Shown here piece after piece: positions 40,001 through 48,577 of a DNA stretch of 64,000 bases (the first letter of the stretch is position 1; the number at the start of each line of letters is the position of its first letter). This stretch comes from Sphingomonas sp. Y38-1Y (GTDB taxonomy: Bacteria > Pseudomonadota > Alphaproteobacteria > Sphingomonadales > Sphingomonadaceae), in contig NZ_CP135916.1 in NCBI RefSeq assembly GCF_032391395.1, positions 1,612,001 to 1,676,000 on the forward strand, given 5' to 3'. The translations under genes and the position numbers were made by a program. The notes beneath the pieces are model-generated. The model was not told where the DNA came from, ran no database searches, and saw nothing but the letters and a program-made list of their open reading frames with translations.

Positions 40001-41230
40001 ATGAACATCCTGATATTGGGGCTGAACTATGCGCCGGAGCTGGTCGGAACCGGGCCGCGCACCGCTGGCATGGCGCGGCATCTGGTCGAGGCCGGGCACC
40101 GCGTGACGGTGGTGTGCGGAAAGCCCTATTTTCCCGAATGGCGGATCGATCCGTCCTTTGCGGCGCGCGGGCCGCAGCGGTCGGTCGAGGACGGGGTGGA
40201 GGTCGTCCGGGTCGATCATTTCGTGCCGCGCAAGCCGCGATGGGCGGGGCGGCTGCGCCATTATCTGAGCTTCGTCCGGAACGCGGATGCCGAGATGCGG
40301 TCGGCCTTGCGGCGTTCGCGCCCCGACGCGGTGATCGTGGTCGCGCCGACGATCTTGTCGATCTGGGCCGCCCGGCGCGCGGCGACGCGGGCGGATGCGC
40401 TGTTGTGGCTGCACGTCCAGGACTTCGAGCTCGATGCGGCATTCGCGACCGGGACGCTGCGCGGCGGCGGCATCGCCGCTCGGGTGGCTCACCGAGTCGA
40501 GGCGCGATGCCTGCGTGCCGATCGGGTGAGCACGATCTCGCCGCAGATGTGCGATCGCCTACTTGCCAAGGGCGTTCCCGCCGACCGGATCGTCGAGTTG
40601 CGCAACTGGGCGGACGACGACGCGGTCGCGCCGCTCGATCGGCCGTCCACTTATCGGACGGAATGGGGGATCGAGCGACGGCATGTCGCGCTCTATTCGG
40701 GCAGCTTCGGCGGCAAGCAGGGAATCGAGATCATCGTCGAGGCGGCGCGTCGCCTGGCGCATCGGCGCGACCTGATGTTCGTGATCTGCGGTGACGGGCC
40801 GGCGCGGCGCGCATTGGAAGCGGGAGCGGCTGACCTCGACAACCTCCAATTTCACGACCTTCAGCCACTGGAGCGACTGTCCGATCTGCTCGGGCTGGCG
40901 AGCGTGCATCTGCTGCCGCAGATCGCCGGCGCGGCCGATCTGGTGCTGCCGTCGAAGCTGGCCAACATGCTCGCGTCGGGGCGGCCGGTGATCGCGACGG
41001 CGGCGACGGGGACGGGGCTAGCGCGCGAGGTCGAGGAGTGCGGGGTCGTCACGCCGCCCGGCGATCTCGACGTGTTCGTTTCCGCGATCGAAGCGCTGAT
41101 CGACGGTCCGGCGTGGTGCGGCGTGCTGGGCGAGGCCGGGCGGCGGCGGGCGGAGACGCGGTGGCGGCGTGCGTCCATCCTGAACCGGTTCGAAGCCGCG
41201 TTGCGGTTGGCGGTCGCCGGAGCGCTTTAA
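40001..41230 (+). CDS. WcaI-like GT4 glycosyltransferase
   Basis: 409 residues, GT-B fold. It begins NILILGLNYAPELVGTGPRT, nearly the textbook start of WcaI-type enzymes from colanic acid loci. The donor domain has VALYSGSFGGKQGIEIIVE, FVICGDGPARR and QIAGAADLVLPSKLANMLAS, with the acidic and SKL residues of that group. It opens the second Wzx/Wzy cassette and is preceded by a palindrome. The WcaI name implies fucosyl transfer in E. coli, but no GDP-fucose genes are present here, so the sugar is left open. Confidence 0.88.
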   Translation: MNILILGLNYAPELVGTGPRTAGMARHLVEAGHRVTVVCGKPYFPEWRIDPSFAARGPQRSVEDGVEVVRVDHFVPRKPRWAGRLRHYLSFVRNADAEMRSALRRSRPDAVIVVAPTILSIWAARRAATRADALLWLHVQDFELDAAFATGTLRGGGIAARVAHRVEARCLRADRVSTISPQMCDRLLAKGVPADRIVELRNWADDDAVAPLDRPSTYRTEWGIERRHVALYSGSFGGKQGIEIIVEAARRLAHRRDLMFVICGDGPARRALEAGAADLDNLQFHDLQPLERLSDLLGLASVHLLPQIAGAADLVLPSKLANMLASGRPVIATAATGTGLAREVEECGVVTPPGDLDVFVSAIEALIDGPAWCGVLGEAGRRRAETRWRRASILNRFEAALRLAVAGAL

Positions 41231-41338
41231 ACCAGCGGCCGTGTTCCTAGTATGTTCTGTCCTACATCGACCGTGCTGCCCTAGGCGTAGCGGCCGAGCC
41301 GAGTCGCGGATGGACCGCGGCCGAGAGGAGGAGCCGCC

Positions 41339-41680
41339 ATGCCGACCACCCCGATCGAAGCGCCCGCCGGGTTCGTGCCCGTCGAGGCGATCGCCTTTTC
41401 CGGCCCCGAAGGCGCAGTGCGGGTCGGCGCGGCGACCCCGCTGCCGACGTCCGAACCCTCCTATCGCAGCGCCACCGCGCTGACGCCGGATGTCGAGTTG
41501 GCCCCGGGCCGCGCGATCGCCGTGGTGGCGGCCGGCCGCGGCACGGTGCGGCTGGTGCTCGACGATCTGAGCGCGATCGACCTTCCGGTCGAGGCAGGGC
41601 TGTCGATCCTGCCCTTTGCGGTGCGGCGCGTGGCCGGGGCGGGGACCACCGCCGTCGCCACCTTTTCGAACCTGGCCTGA
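41339..41680 (+). CDS. small beta-rich protein of unknown function
   Basis: 113 residues without signal peptide or membrane helix. It is rich in Ala, Val, Pro and Thr with alternating hydrophobic residues (VRLVLDDLSAIDLPVEAGLS), suggesting a small beta-sandwich. The start ATG 41339 follows GAGGAGGAG, a strong site. It is ten bases before the SGNH hydrolase gene and surely co-transcribed. I recognise no family; its style recalls small head or tail accessory proteins of phages, but no phage gene is near. Confidence 0.6.
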   Translation: MPTTPIEAPAGFVPVEAIAFSGPEGAVRVGAATPLPTSEPSYRSATALTPDVELAPGRAIAVVAAGRGTVRLVLDDLSAIDLPVEAGLSILPFAVRRVAGAGTTAVATFSNLA

Positions 41681-41690
41681 AGAGGCATCG

Positions 41691-42926
41691 ATGCTGGCCG
41701 TGACCCTGCCCGCCGCCTCGCCCGCGCGGCTCGATTTTGCCGAGCGGCATGCGCGGCTGATGCGTGCCGCGCGCACCGCCGCGATCTCGAATCCCCGAAG
41801 TGCGGGCGCCTATGCCGGATCGCTGACGATCACCGACAATGGCGCGGCGCTGCCCGCCGTCACGCCGCTTCACTATCCGTTCGGCGTGCCGACGACGGGG
41901 GTGTGGCGCTGGCATGGCGGCCAGTTCACCGCGAGCAATGGCGGTGGGCGCTTCACCTCGGCGATCATCGATGCGAGCACGGGCAATCTGGGGCTCGGCA
42001 ATGGTCGCGCCTCAAATTTCTGGCGGGCGTCGGTGATGGTCAGCGCCCGCTATCTGACGCTGCGGCTGTTCCCGACGAGCTCGCCCTATCGGCTGCTGAT
42101 CGATGGCCGCTATGTCTCGCTGGCGGGGACGACGCTGGCGACTACGACGGGGACGACGCACCAGTATCTGCTGCTCGACTTCGGATTGCGCGACGTGCGG
42201 GAAGTGACGCTGGAGGGGCATGCCAGCAGCGGCCTGGTCGGCGGCTATGTCGAGGCGACGGGGCGGGCCTGGCCCGTCGATCATCATGATCGACCGCGCG
42301 TCGCGTTTCTGGGCGACAGCTATGTGCTGGGATCGGCGGCGTCGCTCTATGGCGACGGCGCGGCGCCGATGATGGGCGATTGGCTGGGCGCGCGGATGTT
42401 GGCGAGCGGGTCGGGGGGCACGGGCTGGAACCACGCCAACGCCAGCGTCTATCGGTTCGACCAGCGCATTGCCGCGGGCGACCTTGCGCTTGATGGCGAG
42501 CCCGAGCTCATCTGCCTGATGGCGAGTGTCAACGATCGCGCGCGCGATGCCGGCGTGGTTCAGGTCAACGCGCTGGCCGGACTGCGCGAGGCGCGGCGGC
42601 GGCATCCGGGCGTGCCGATCGTCGTGTTCGGCTGCATGCCCGCGCCGCTCGGCCCGCTGACCGGGACGGCGTCGATCACCGCGGCGGAACTGGCGGTGCA
42701 GGCGGCGGTGAGCGCGCTTGCCGATCCGCTCTGTCGGTTCGTGCCGGTGACCACCGATCTGGACGGCGCCTGGGCGAGCGGGACGGGGCGCGCGGGTGCG
42801 ACGACGGGCAGCGGCAATGCCGACTGGATGTTCGCCAGCGACGGCGTGCATCCGAGCCCCGAGGGCTGTGCGGCGCTCGGCAAGCGGTACGCGCAGGCGG
42901 CGATCGCGGCGTTGGGGACGATGTAG
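41691..42926 (+). CDS. SGNH/GDSL hydrolase with N-terminal beta domain
   Basis: 411 residues. The first 200 or so look beta-rich (VWRWHGGQFTASNGGGRFTS, YLTLRLFPTSSPYRLLIDG). The SGNH domain follows, with Ser210 in VAFLGDSYVLGS, a GTGWNHANAS block, Asn in LMASVNDRARD and the closing DGVHPSPEG motif that supplies Asp and His. There is no signal peptide or membrane helix, which is odd for an enzyme acting on exported glycan; it may act in the cytosol or leave by another route. ATG 41691 follows AGAGG. It lies within the GT cassette and may add or remove acyl groups. Such beta-plus-SGNH proteins also occur in phage tails. Confidence 0.78.
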   Translation: MLAVTLPAASPARLDFAERHARLMRAARTAAISNPRSAGAYAGSLTITDNGAALPAVTPLHYPFGVPTTGVWRWHGGQFTASNGGGRFTSAIIDASTGNLGLGNGRASNFWRASVMVSARYLTLRLFPTSSPYRLLIDGRYVSLAGTTLATTTGTTHQYLLLDFGLRDVREVTLEGHASSGLVGGYVEATGRAWPVDHHDRPRVAFLGDSYVLGSAASLYGDGAAPMMGDWLGARMLASGSGGTGWNHANASVYRFDQRIAAGDLALDGEPELICLMASVNDRARDAGVVQVNALAGLREARRRHPGVPIVVFGCMPAPLGPLTGTASITAAELAVQAAVSALADPLCRFVPVTTDLDGAWASGTGRAGATTGSGNADWMFASDGVHPSPEGCAALGKRYAQAAIAALGTM

Positions 42927-43026
42927 CGAGGAATTCGCCGCAAGGCTTTGTTGTTGCCACAGATCACGATCCGGCCTTATCCTTCGAAACGGGGTGAACG
43001 CCGGATCGGCGATCGGGGGGCAATCG

Positions 43027-44178
43027 GTGGGCGAGCCGTTGAACGTCGCCGTGGTCTATCATGTCTGGCCGCATTACCGCGCGGCGGTGATGGCGGCGAT
43101 GGATCGCAGCGCGCGCGTCCGGTACACTTTCTTCGGCAGCAGCGAGTGGTTTCGCGGCATCGAGCCTGCGGATGTCGGCGCTGTCCGCCGCTTCGTGAGG
43201 GCGCCGTTTGCCTATCACGGCCGGCTGATGTGGCAGCGCGCGGCGGTGGCGGTCGCGCGCGATCGGCGGTTCGATGCGATCGTCTATCTCGGCGATCCCA
43301 ACTTCGTCTCGACCTGGATCGGCGCGGCGATCGCGCGGCTGCGCGGCGTGCCGGTGCTGTTCTGGGCGCATGGCTGGCTGCGGCGGGAAGTGGGGGCGAA
43401 GCGGATGATGCGCCGCGCCTTCTATGCGCTGGCCGACCGGATGCTCGTCTATGCCGAGCGGGGGCGGGCGCTGGGGATCGCGGCTGGCCACGATCCGGCG
43501 CGGATCACCGTCGTGTACAACAGCCTCGACGTCGCGCGCGCCGATGCGATCGTGGCGGAGATCGAGGGCGGTGGGTTTGCCGAGCATCGACCGCAGGCGC
43601 TGTTCGCCGCACCGGACCGGCCGCTCCTCATCTGCACCGCCCGGCTGACGCCGCTCTGCCGCTTCGACCTGTTGTTCGAGGCGGCGGCGCGGCTGGCGGG
43701 CGACGGGATGCCCGTCAACATCCTGCTGATCGGCGACGGGCCGTCGCGCGCGGCGCTGGAGCATCAGGCGAAGGTGCGCGGGCTGGCCGTTCACTTTTTC
43801 GGCGCCTGCTATGACGAGCGGGTGTTGGGGCCGCTCACCTATCACGCCGACCTGACGGTCTCGCCGGGGAAGATCGGGCTGACTGCGATCCACAGCCTGA
43901 TGTACGGCACCCCCGCGATCACGCATGGCGACCTCGACACGCAGATGCCCGAGGTCGAGGCGATCGAACCCGGGGTGACGGGCGCCCTGTTCGAGGCGGG
44001 CGACGTCGCCAGCCTGGCCGCGACGATCCGCGACTGGCTCGCGGCGCCGCGATCGCGAGCGGCGGTACGCGAGTCGGCGCGCGGGGCGATCCATGCGCGC
44101 TGGAACCCGGAAACGCAGGCGCGGATCGTCGAGCAGGTGGTGCTCGACACCGTCGCCGCCAGGCGGACGCGGCGATGA
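43027..44178 (+). CDS. GT4-family glycosyltransferase
   Basis: 383 residues, GT-B fold. The N-terminal part begins NVAVVYHVWPHYRAAVMAAM, and VLFWAHGWLRREVGAKRMMR follows. The donor domain has LLICTARLTPLCRFDLLFE, ILLIGDGPSRAALEHQ and GLTAIHSLMYGTPAITHGDL. The last motif lacks the second Glu of the common E-x7-E pair and has His and Ser instead, a variant seen in some capsule GTs. The start is GTG 43027, six bases after GGGGGG; the frame is open far upstream but there it shadows the SGNH gene. It overlaps the next GT by four bases. Confidence 0.82.
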   Translation: MGEPLNVAVVYHVWPHYRAAVMAAMDRSARVRYTFFGSSEWFRGIEPADVGAVRRFVRAPFAYHGRLMWQRAAVAVARDRRFDAIVYLGDPNFVSTWIGAAIARLRGVPVLFWAHGWLRREVGAKRMMRRAFYALADRMLVYAERGRALGIAAGHDPARITVVYNSLDVARADAIVAEIEGGGFAEHRPQALFAAPDRPLLICTARLTPLCRFDLLFEAAARLAGDGMPVNILLIGDGPSRAALEHQAKVRGLAVHFFGACYDERVLGPLTYHADLTVSPGKIGLTAIHSLMYGTPAITHGDLDTQMPEVEAIEPGVTGALFEAGDVASLAATIRDWLAAPRSRAAVRESARGAIHARWNPETQARIVEQVVLDTVAARRTRR

Positions 44179-45305
44179 GGGTGGGCCTCGCCGCGCATCG
44201 CCTCAGCCGGCTGAATGGCGGCGTGGCGGAGAGCGTGCGGCTGGCGAGCAATGCGCTCGATGGCGCGGGGGTCGATTGCGCCCTGTTCGCGCTCGACGAT
44301 CGGCATCTGGGCGAGGATCGTGCGGGTTTTCGGGTGAGCGAGGTTCATGCCGCGCGATCGGCGCCGGTTCTGCGCTACGGGTGGGCGCCAGCGCTGTCGC
44401 GAGCGATGCAGGGGGCAAGCGTCGAGTTGATGCACGTGCACGGCCTGTGGGCGACGCACGCCGATGCCGCATGGCGATGGCACCGGCGCACGGGCCGGCG
44501 CTTAGTCATCTCGCCGCACGGGATGCTGGAGCCGTGGATCCTGGCGCGTTCGCCGCGGCTCAAGCGGCTGATGCTGGGGCTCTATCAGCAGCGGATGCTG
44601 GAGGCGGCGTCGGCGTTTTATGTGCTGACCGACAAGGAGGCGCACGACGTTCGCGCGCTGGTGCCGGATGCGCGGTGCGAGGTGGTGCCGAACTTCGTCG
44701 AGATAACCGACCCGGTACCCGAGCCGCCCGCGTGGTGGCGACGCGAAGATGCGGGGAAGACTATCATCCTGTTCTTCGGGCGCATCCACGCCAAGAAGGG
44801 GATCGCCGAGCTTCTCGATGCTTGGGAAGCCTTCTGCGAGCACGAGCGCGCGGCCGATTGTCTGCTCGTCATCGCGGGCTGGGTCGATGGGGTCGACGAT
44901 CTGGACGAACGCGTCGCGCGTGCAGGACGGCGGCTGAGTAACGTTCGCTTCGTCGGGCCGCAGCATGGCGCGGAGAAGGCGCGGACGCTGGCGGCGGCGT
45001 CGTTCCTGATCCTGCCGTCGAAGAGCGAGGGGCTGCCGATGGTGGTGCTGGAGGCCTGGGCCGCCGGCGTGCCGGTGCTGATGACCGAGGCGTGCAATCT
45101 GGCCGAAGGCTTTACCGCGGGCGCGGCGATCCGGATCGGCGAGGATGTGCCGGGGATCGTCGGAGGCCTGGTCGCCGCGTCCGCGATGGACGACGCGGGT
45201 CGCGCGATGGGCGAGCGGGGGCGCGCGCTCGTCGCCGAACGCTTTTCGGAAGCGGCGTTCACGCGGCGGATGATCGGCCTGTACGAGAGCGTGCTGCATG
45301 GCTGA
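44175..45305 (+). CDS. GT4-family glycosyltransferase
   Basis: 376 residues, GT-B fold, starting at ATG 44175 in an ATGA overlap. N-terminal RVGLAAHRLSRLNGGVAESV and the middle LVISPHGMLEPWIL are typical of WcaI/ExpE-like GT4 enzymes. The donor domain has TIILFFGRIHAKKGIAELL and LPSKSEGLPMVVLEAWAAGV with the E-x7-E pair. It overlaps the acetyltransferase gene by eight bases. It should work in the cytosol on a lipid-linked acceptor. Sugar not assigned. Confidence 0.87.
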   Translation: MRVGLAAHRLSRLNGGVAESVRLASNALDGAGVDCALFALDDRHLGEDRAGFRVSEVHAARSAPVLRYGWAPALSRAMQGASVELMHVHGLWATHADAAWRWHRRTGRRLVISPHGMLEPWILARSPRLKRLMLGLYQQRMLEAASAFYVLTDKEAHDVRALVPDARCEVVPNFVEITDPVPEPPAWWRREDAGKTIILFFGRIHAKKGIAELLDAWEAFCEHERAADCLLVIAGWVDGVDDLDERVARAGRRLSNVRFVGPQHGAEKARTLAAASFLILPSKSEGLPMVVLEAWAAGVPVLMTEACNLAEGFTAGAAIRIGEDVPGIVGGLVAASAMDDAGRAMGERGRALVAERFSEAAFTRRMIGLYESVLHG

Positions 45306-45867
45306 TGCCGATCCGCTCGATGCCGCAGGGACGCGCGGGGCGGGGCCAAGCTTCTCGCGCCGCAATCGCGCCGAGCGCGCGCTCTTCACGCTGGTGTGGA
45401 CGGTCGCCGCGCGCTGGACGCCGCCGCCGCTGCATCGCTGGCGCTGCACGATCCTGCGCGCGTTCGGGGCCGAGGTGGGGCGCGGGGTGCGGCTCTATGG
45501 ATCGACGATCGTATGGCATCCCGCCAACCTGTCGATCGGCGCGGGCGCGCTGATCGGGCCGCGCGTGCGCCTCTATAATCAGGGTCGTATCGGCATCGGC
45601 GCGGGGGCGGTCGTCAGCCAGGGCGCGCATCTGTGCGCGAGCACGCATGATCTTCGTGATGCCGATTTCCAGCTGCTGCTGCGCCCAATCACGATCGGCG
45701 CCGATGCGTGGATCGCAGCCGAGGCGTTCGTCGGTCCGGGCGTGACCGTCGGCGACGGCGCGGTGCTGGGCGCACGCGGCGCGGCGTTCGACGATCTCGA
45801 GCCCTGCCACATCTATCGCGGCAATCCCGCGGCGGCGATCAGCGTGCGTGAGCGGCGCGCGTGGTGA
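45298..45867 (+). CDS. WcaF-type acetyltransferase, left-handed beta-helix
   Basis: 189 residues. An N-terminal helix (FSRRNRAERALFTLVWTVAA) precedes hexapeptide repeats such as IGAGALIGPRVRLYNQGRIG and IGADAWIAAEAFVGPGVTVG. The catalytic His is in CASTHDLRDADF, and the family ending IYRGNPAAAI is present. This is the colanic-acid WcaF/WcaB group, which puts acetyl groups from acetyl-CoA on sugars of the repeat unit in the cytosol. It overlaps the genes on both sides, so it is part of the cassette transcript. Confidence 0.9.
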   Translation: MADADPLDAAGTRGAGPSFSRRNRAERALFTLVWTVAARWTPPPLHRWRCTILRAFGAEVGRGVRLYGSTIVWHPANLSIGAGALIGPRVRLYNQGRIGIGAGAVVSQGAHLCASTHDLRDADFQLLLRPITIGADAWIAAEAFVGPGVTVGDGAVLGARGAAFDDLEPCHIYRGNPAAAISVRERRAW

Positions 45868-47237
45868 CGTTCTTCGTCGTCCTGGCCTTCGTGATGGCGG
45901 CGGCGCTCAACGCCGCGGCGCTGTCGCGGATCGACCTGGCGCGGCTGAGTTTCATGGATGGGGTCGTGATCGGCCTCACTTACTATGTCACGGTGCCGAT
46001 GGTCGCGGTGCTGGTGGCGGGGCGGATCGGGCCGGGCTTCCTGCCGATCGGCGATTATCGACCCTATGAAGACCTGCGCACCAGTTTCGTGCTGTTCGGC
46101 GGCATCGCGATCCTGTCGGTCGCGCGGATCGCGGTGTCGTTCATGCCCCGGGGGTGCCCGCCCGCCCGGCCGAGCTATCCGACCGTGCAATTGATGGCGG
46201 TGATCCTCATCCTCTATCTCGGCGCGACGATCACGGCGTTCGCGATGGCGGGGATCGGCAGCGGCGGGCACTGGTTTCGGGCGACCCACGACCTGATGGA
46301 CGCAAGCCCCGGCTTCCAGATGCTGAAGCATGTCGGCAATTTCGCGCGGACGGCGGTCTTCGGCTGCCTCGCCGCGCTGTCGGTGCGCGGAGCTCGCTGG
46401 AGCCGCGCGGCGCTGATGATCGGCGCGGGCGTGGCGGTGGTCGACCTGTTCCTGACCTTCAACCGGGTGACGATCGTCTATCTGCTGGTGCTGACGATCG
46501 TCGTGTTCCGCCGGCGACTGGTGCCGACGATCGGCGTCCTTGCCGTGCTGCTGGCATTCGGCGTGCAGCTCTCCTCGACCTTCACGACGATGCGCGGCCT
46601 GGTCCCACGCTATGGCTACAGCGTCGAAGGGTTCGCGACCGCGTTCAGCGTCGCCGCGCGGACCTCGATGACGGACGAGACTTTCGTCGACGCGATGAAC
46701 GGCGTGTTCGAGTCGATCAATCTCACCACCTTCAACTGGGTTGTCGGGGAGGCGCCGCGGCTGGCGGTGGAGCCGGGCGCGTGGCTGATCCGGCCGCTGA
46801 CCGTCATCGTCCCGCGCGAGCTGATCCCGCAGCGGCCCGAGCCGTTCGGCCTGACGCTGGGGCGGACGATGACGGGGGACAGCCGGCTGGCGCTCAACTC
46901 GACGATGTTCGGAGAGCCCTATGCCAATAATGGCTTCTGGTGGCCGTTGCTGCTGCTGGCGGTGCTGGGCGCGTATCAGCTCGGCTATGCCTGGCTGTCG
47001 CGGTTCAATCCCGCGTTCGGCGCGGTGGGAGCGTTCGTCGCCTTTGCGTTCTGGCGGTTCGACAGTTCGTTCGCGGCGGTGGCGATGGTGCTGGCGGTCG
47101 CGGTCAACTTCGCCGTTCTGCTGCTTTCGCGCGCACTGGGCGAGGTGGGCGCGGGCGCCGACCTGAAGCATCGCCGCCGGCTGCTGCGCGCACGCGCGGT
47201 GTTCGAGCTTCGCCGTGACCAGGGCCCGGCGCGATGA
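45861..47237 (+). CDS. Wzy-like O-antigen polymerase of the second cassette
   Basis: 458 residues with about 10-12 hydrophobic segments and no clear ligase H-x-H-N motif. Its large loop (VPRYGYSVEGFATAFSVAAR through IVPRELIPQRPEPFGLTLGR) has the Arg/Pro-rich pattern of oligosaccharide repeat polymerases. Sequence similarity within this class is low, so the call rests on topology and on its place between the acetyltransferase and Wzx genes. Two adjacent GTG codons (45861 and 45864) could start it; the second forms a GTGA overlap with the previous stop. It overlaps the flippase ATG by four bases. Confidence 0.72.
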   Translation: MVTFFVVLAFVMAAALNAAALSRIDLARLSFMDGVVIGLTYYVTVPMVAVLVAGRIGPGFLPIGDYRPYEDLRTSFVLFGGIAILSVARIAVSFMPRGCPPARPSYPTVQLMAVILILYLGATITAFAMAGIGSGGHWFRATHDLMDASPGFQMLKHVGNFARTAVFGCLAALSVRGARWSRAALMIGAGVAVVDLFLTFNRVTIVYLLVLTIVVFRRRLVPTIGVLAVLLAFGVQLSSTFTTMRGLVPRYGYSVEGFATAFSVAARTSMTDETFVDAMNGVFESINLTTFNWVVGEAPRLAVEPGAWLIRPLTVIVPRELIPQRPEPFGLTLGRTMTGDSRLALNSTMFGEPYANNGFWWPLLLLAVLGAYQLGYAWLSRFNPAFGAVGAFVAFAFWRFDSSFAAVAMVLAVAVNFAVLLLSRALGEVGAGADLKHRRRLLRARAVFELRRDQGPAR

Positions 47238-48577
47238 TCCGGCGAGTGATGGCGGGCGTCGGCGCCAATGTGTTCGGCAAGCTGGTGGTCGCGGGCGTGC
47301 AGCTCGCGACGGTGCCGGTGCTCGCCAATGCGTGGGGGATGCACCTGTTCGGGCTGTGGGTGCTCCTCTCGACGGTGCCGATGTTCCTGGCGATCGGCGA
47401 CTTCGGCTTCGCGACCGCGGCGGGGACGAAGATGGCGATGCAGCGGGCCGAAGGGAATGTCGGCGGCGCGCTGCGCACCTATCAGAGTGCGCTGCTCACG
47501 GTCGCCGGCGCTTCGATCCTGCTCGCGCTGGTGGCGGTGGCGGCGGTGTGGGCGGTGCCCGCGCGCTGGTTCGGCGACGATCCCGGCTTGCCGATCGCGG
47601 ACGTTCGGGCGGTGCTGTCGATCCTGATCCTCTTCGGGATCGCGACGATGCAGGGGAGCCTCTTTTTCGCCGCGCAGCGGGCGGACGGGCGCTACGCGAT
47701 CGGATCGTTCGTCAACTCGCTCGTCATCCTGGCCGAGAATATGGCGCTGATCGCCGCCGTGTTGCTGGGCGGCTCGATGCCCGTGGCGGCGGGGGTGATG
47801 CTGGCGGTGCGGCTGTGTGGCCTGGGCGCGCAGGCGTTCGTGCAGCGCGTGCAGGTGCCGTGGCTGCCGATCGCGCTGCGCCACGCGTCCGGGGCGGAGG
47901 TGAGGGCGCTGCTCGCGCCGTCGGCGGCGGTGCTGCTGCTGCCGCTGGCGCAGGCGGTGTCGTTGCAGGGGACGGCGCTGATGGTGGGCGCGGCGGCGGG
48001 GCAGGCGACGGTGCCGCTGTTCACCGCGGCGCGGACGCTGTCGCGCGTCGGGCTCCAGCTCTGCTGGCTGTTCAACGCGCCGCTGATGCCGGAGTTCTCA
48101 GCGGCGAGCGCGCGGGGCGATCGGCGCGGGGTGGCGCAGATGGTGGCGGTCACGTTGTTGCTGTCGGCGCTTCTGGCCGCGCCCTATGCGCTCGGTTTCG
48201 CGCTGTTCGGGCAGGCGCTGATCGCGGTCTGGACGCAGGGCGCGATCGCGGTGCCGCAGCCGCTGGTGCTGGCGATGGCGGGGACGATCCTGCTCGGCGG
48301 CTTCTGGGTGCCGCTGTCCAACCTCATCCTCGCGCGCAATCGACAGGCGAGCTTCACGCCGGCGTATCTGGTGCTGTCGCTGGCGAGCATGGCGGTCGCG
48401 TATTGTCTATCGCTGACGCTCGGCGCAATCGGCGGGGGAGTGGCGATGCTGCTGCTGGACGCGGCGATGCTGGCGATCGTGCTGCGGCTGTCGGCCCGCT
48501 TGCTGGCGAGCCGCGAAGCGCTTGCCGCGGCGTGGCCGACACTGATCGGCGGCGTGCGTCGGCGGCTGGCGGGTTAG
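47234..48577 (+). CDS. Wzx-type polysaccharide flippase, second copy
   Basis: 447 residues with about 12-14 helices. The N-terminus, RVMAGVGANVFGKLVVAGVQ followed by VLANAWGMHLFGLWVLLS, is typical of Wzx proteins; helix 2 has the charged DFGFATAAGTKMAM motif. It should flip the repeat unit made by the GTs of this cassette. ATG 47234 overlaps the polymerase stop. Its end overlaps the convergent phosphatase gene by four bases. The first flippase (10939) differs in sequence, in keeping with a different repeat unit. Confidence 0.87.
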   Translation: MIRRVMAGVGANVFGKLVVAGVQLATVPVLANAWGMHLFGLWVLLSTVPMFLAIGDFGFATAAGTKMAMQRAEGNVGGALRTYQSALLTVAGASILLALVAVAAVWAVPARWFGDDPGLPIADVRAVLSILILFGIATMQGSLFFAAQRADGRYAIGSFVNSLVILAENMALIAAVLLGGSMPVAAGVMLAVRLCGLGAQAFVQRVQVPWLPIALRHASGAEVRALLAPSAAVLLLPLAQAVSLQGTALMVGAAAGQATVPLFTAARTLSRVGLQLCWLFNAPLMPEFSAASARGDRRGVAQMVAVTLLLSALLAAPYALGFALFGQALIAVWTQGAIAVPQPLVLAMAGTILLGGFWVPLSNLILARNRQASFTPAYLVLSLASMAVAYCLSLTLGAIGGGVAMLLLDAAMLAIVLRLSARLLASREALAAAWPTLIGGVRRRLAG

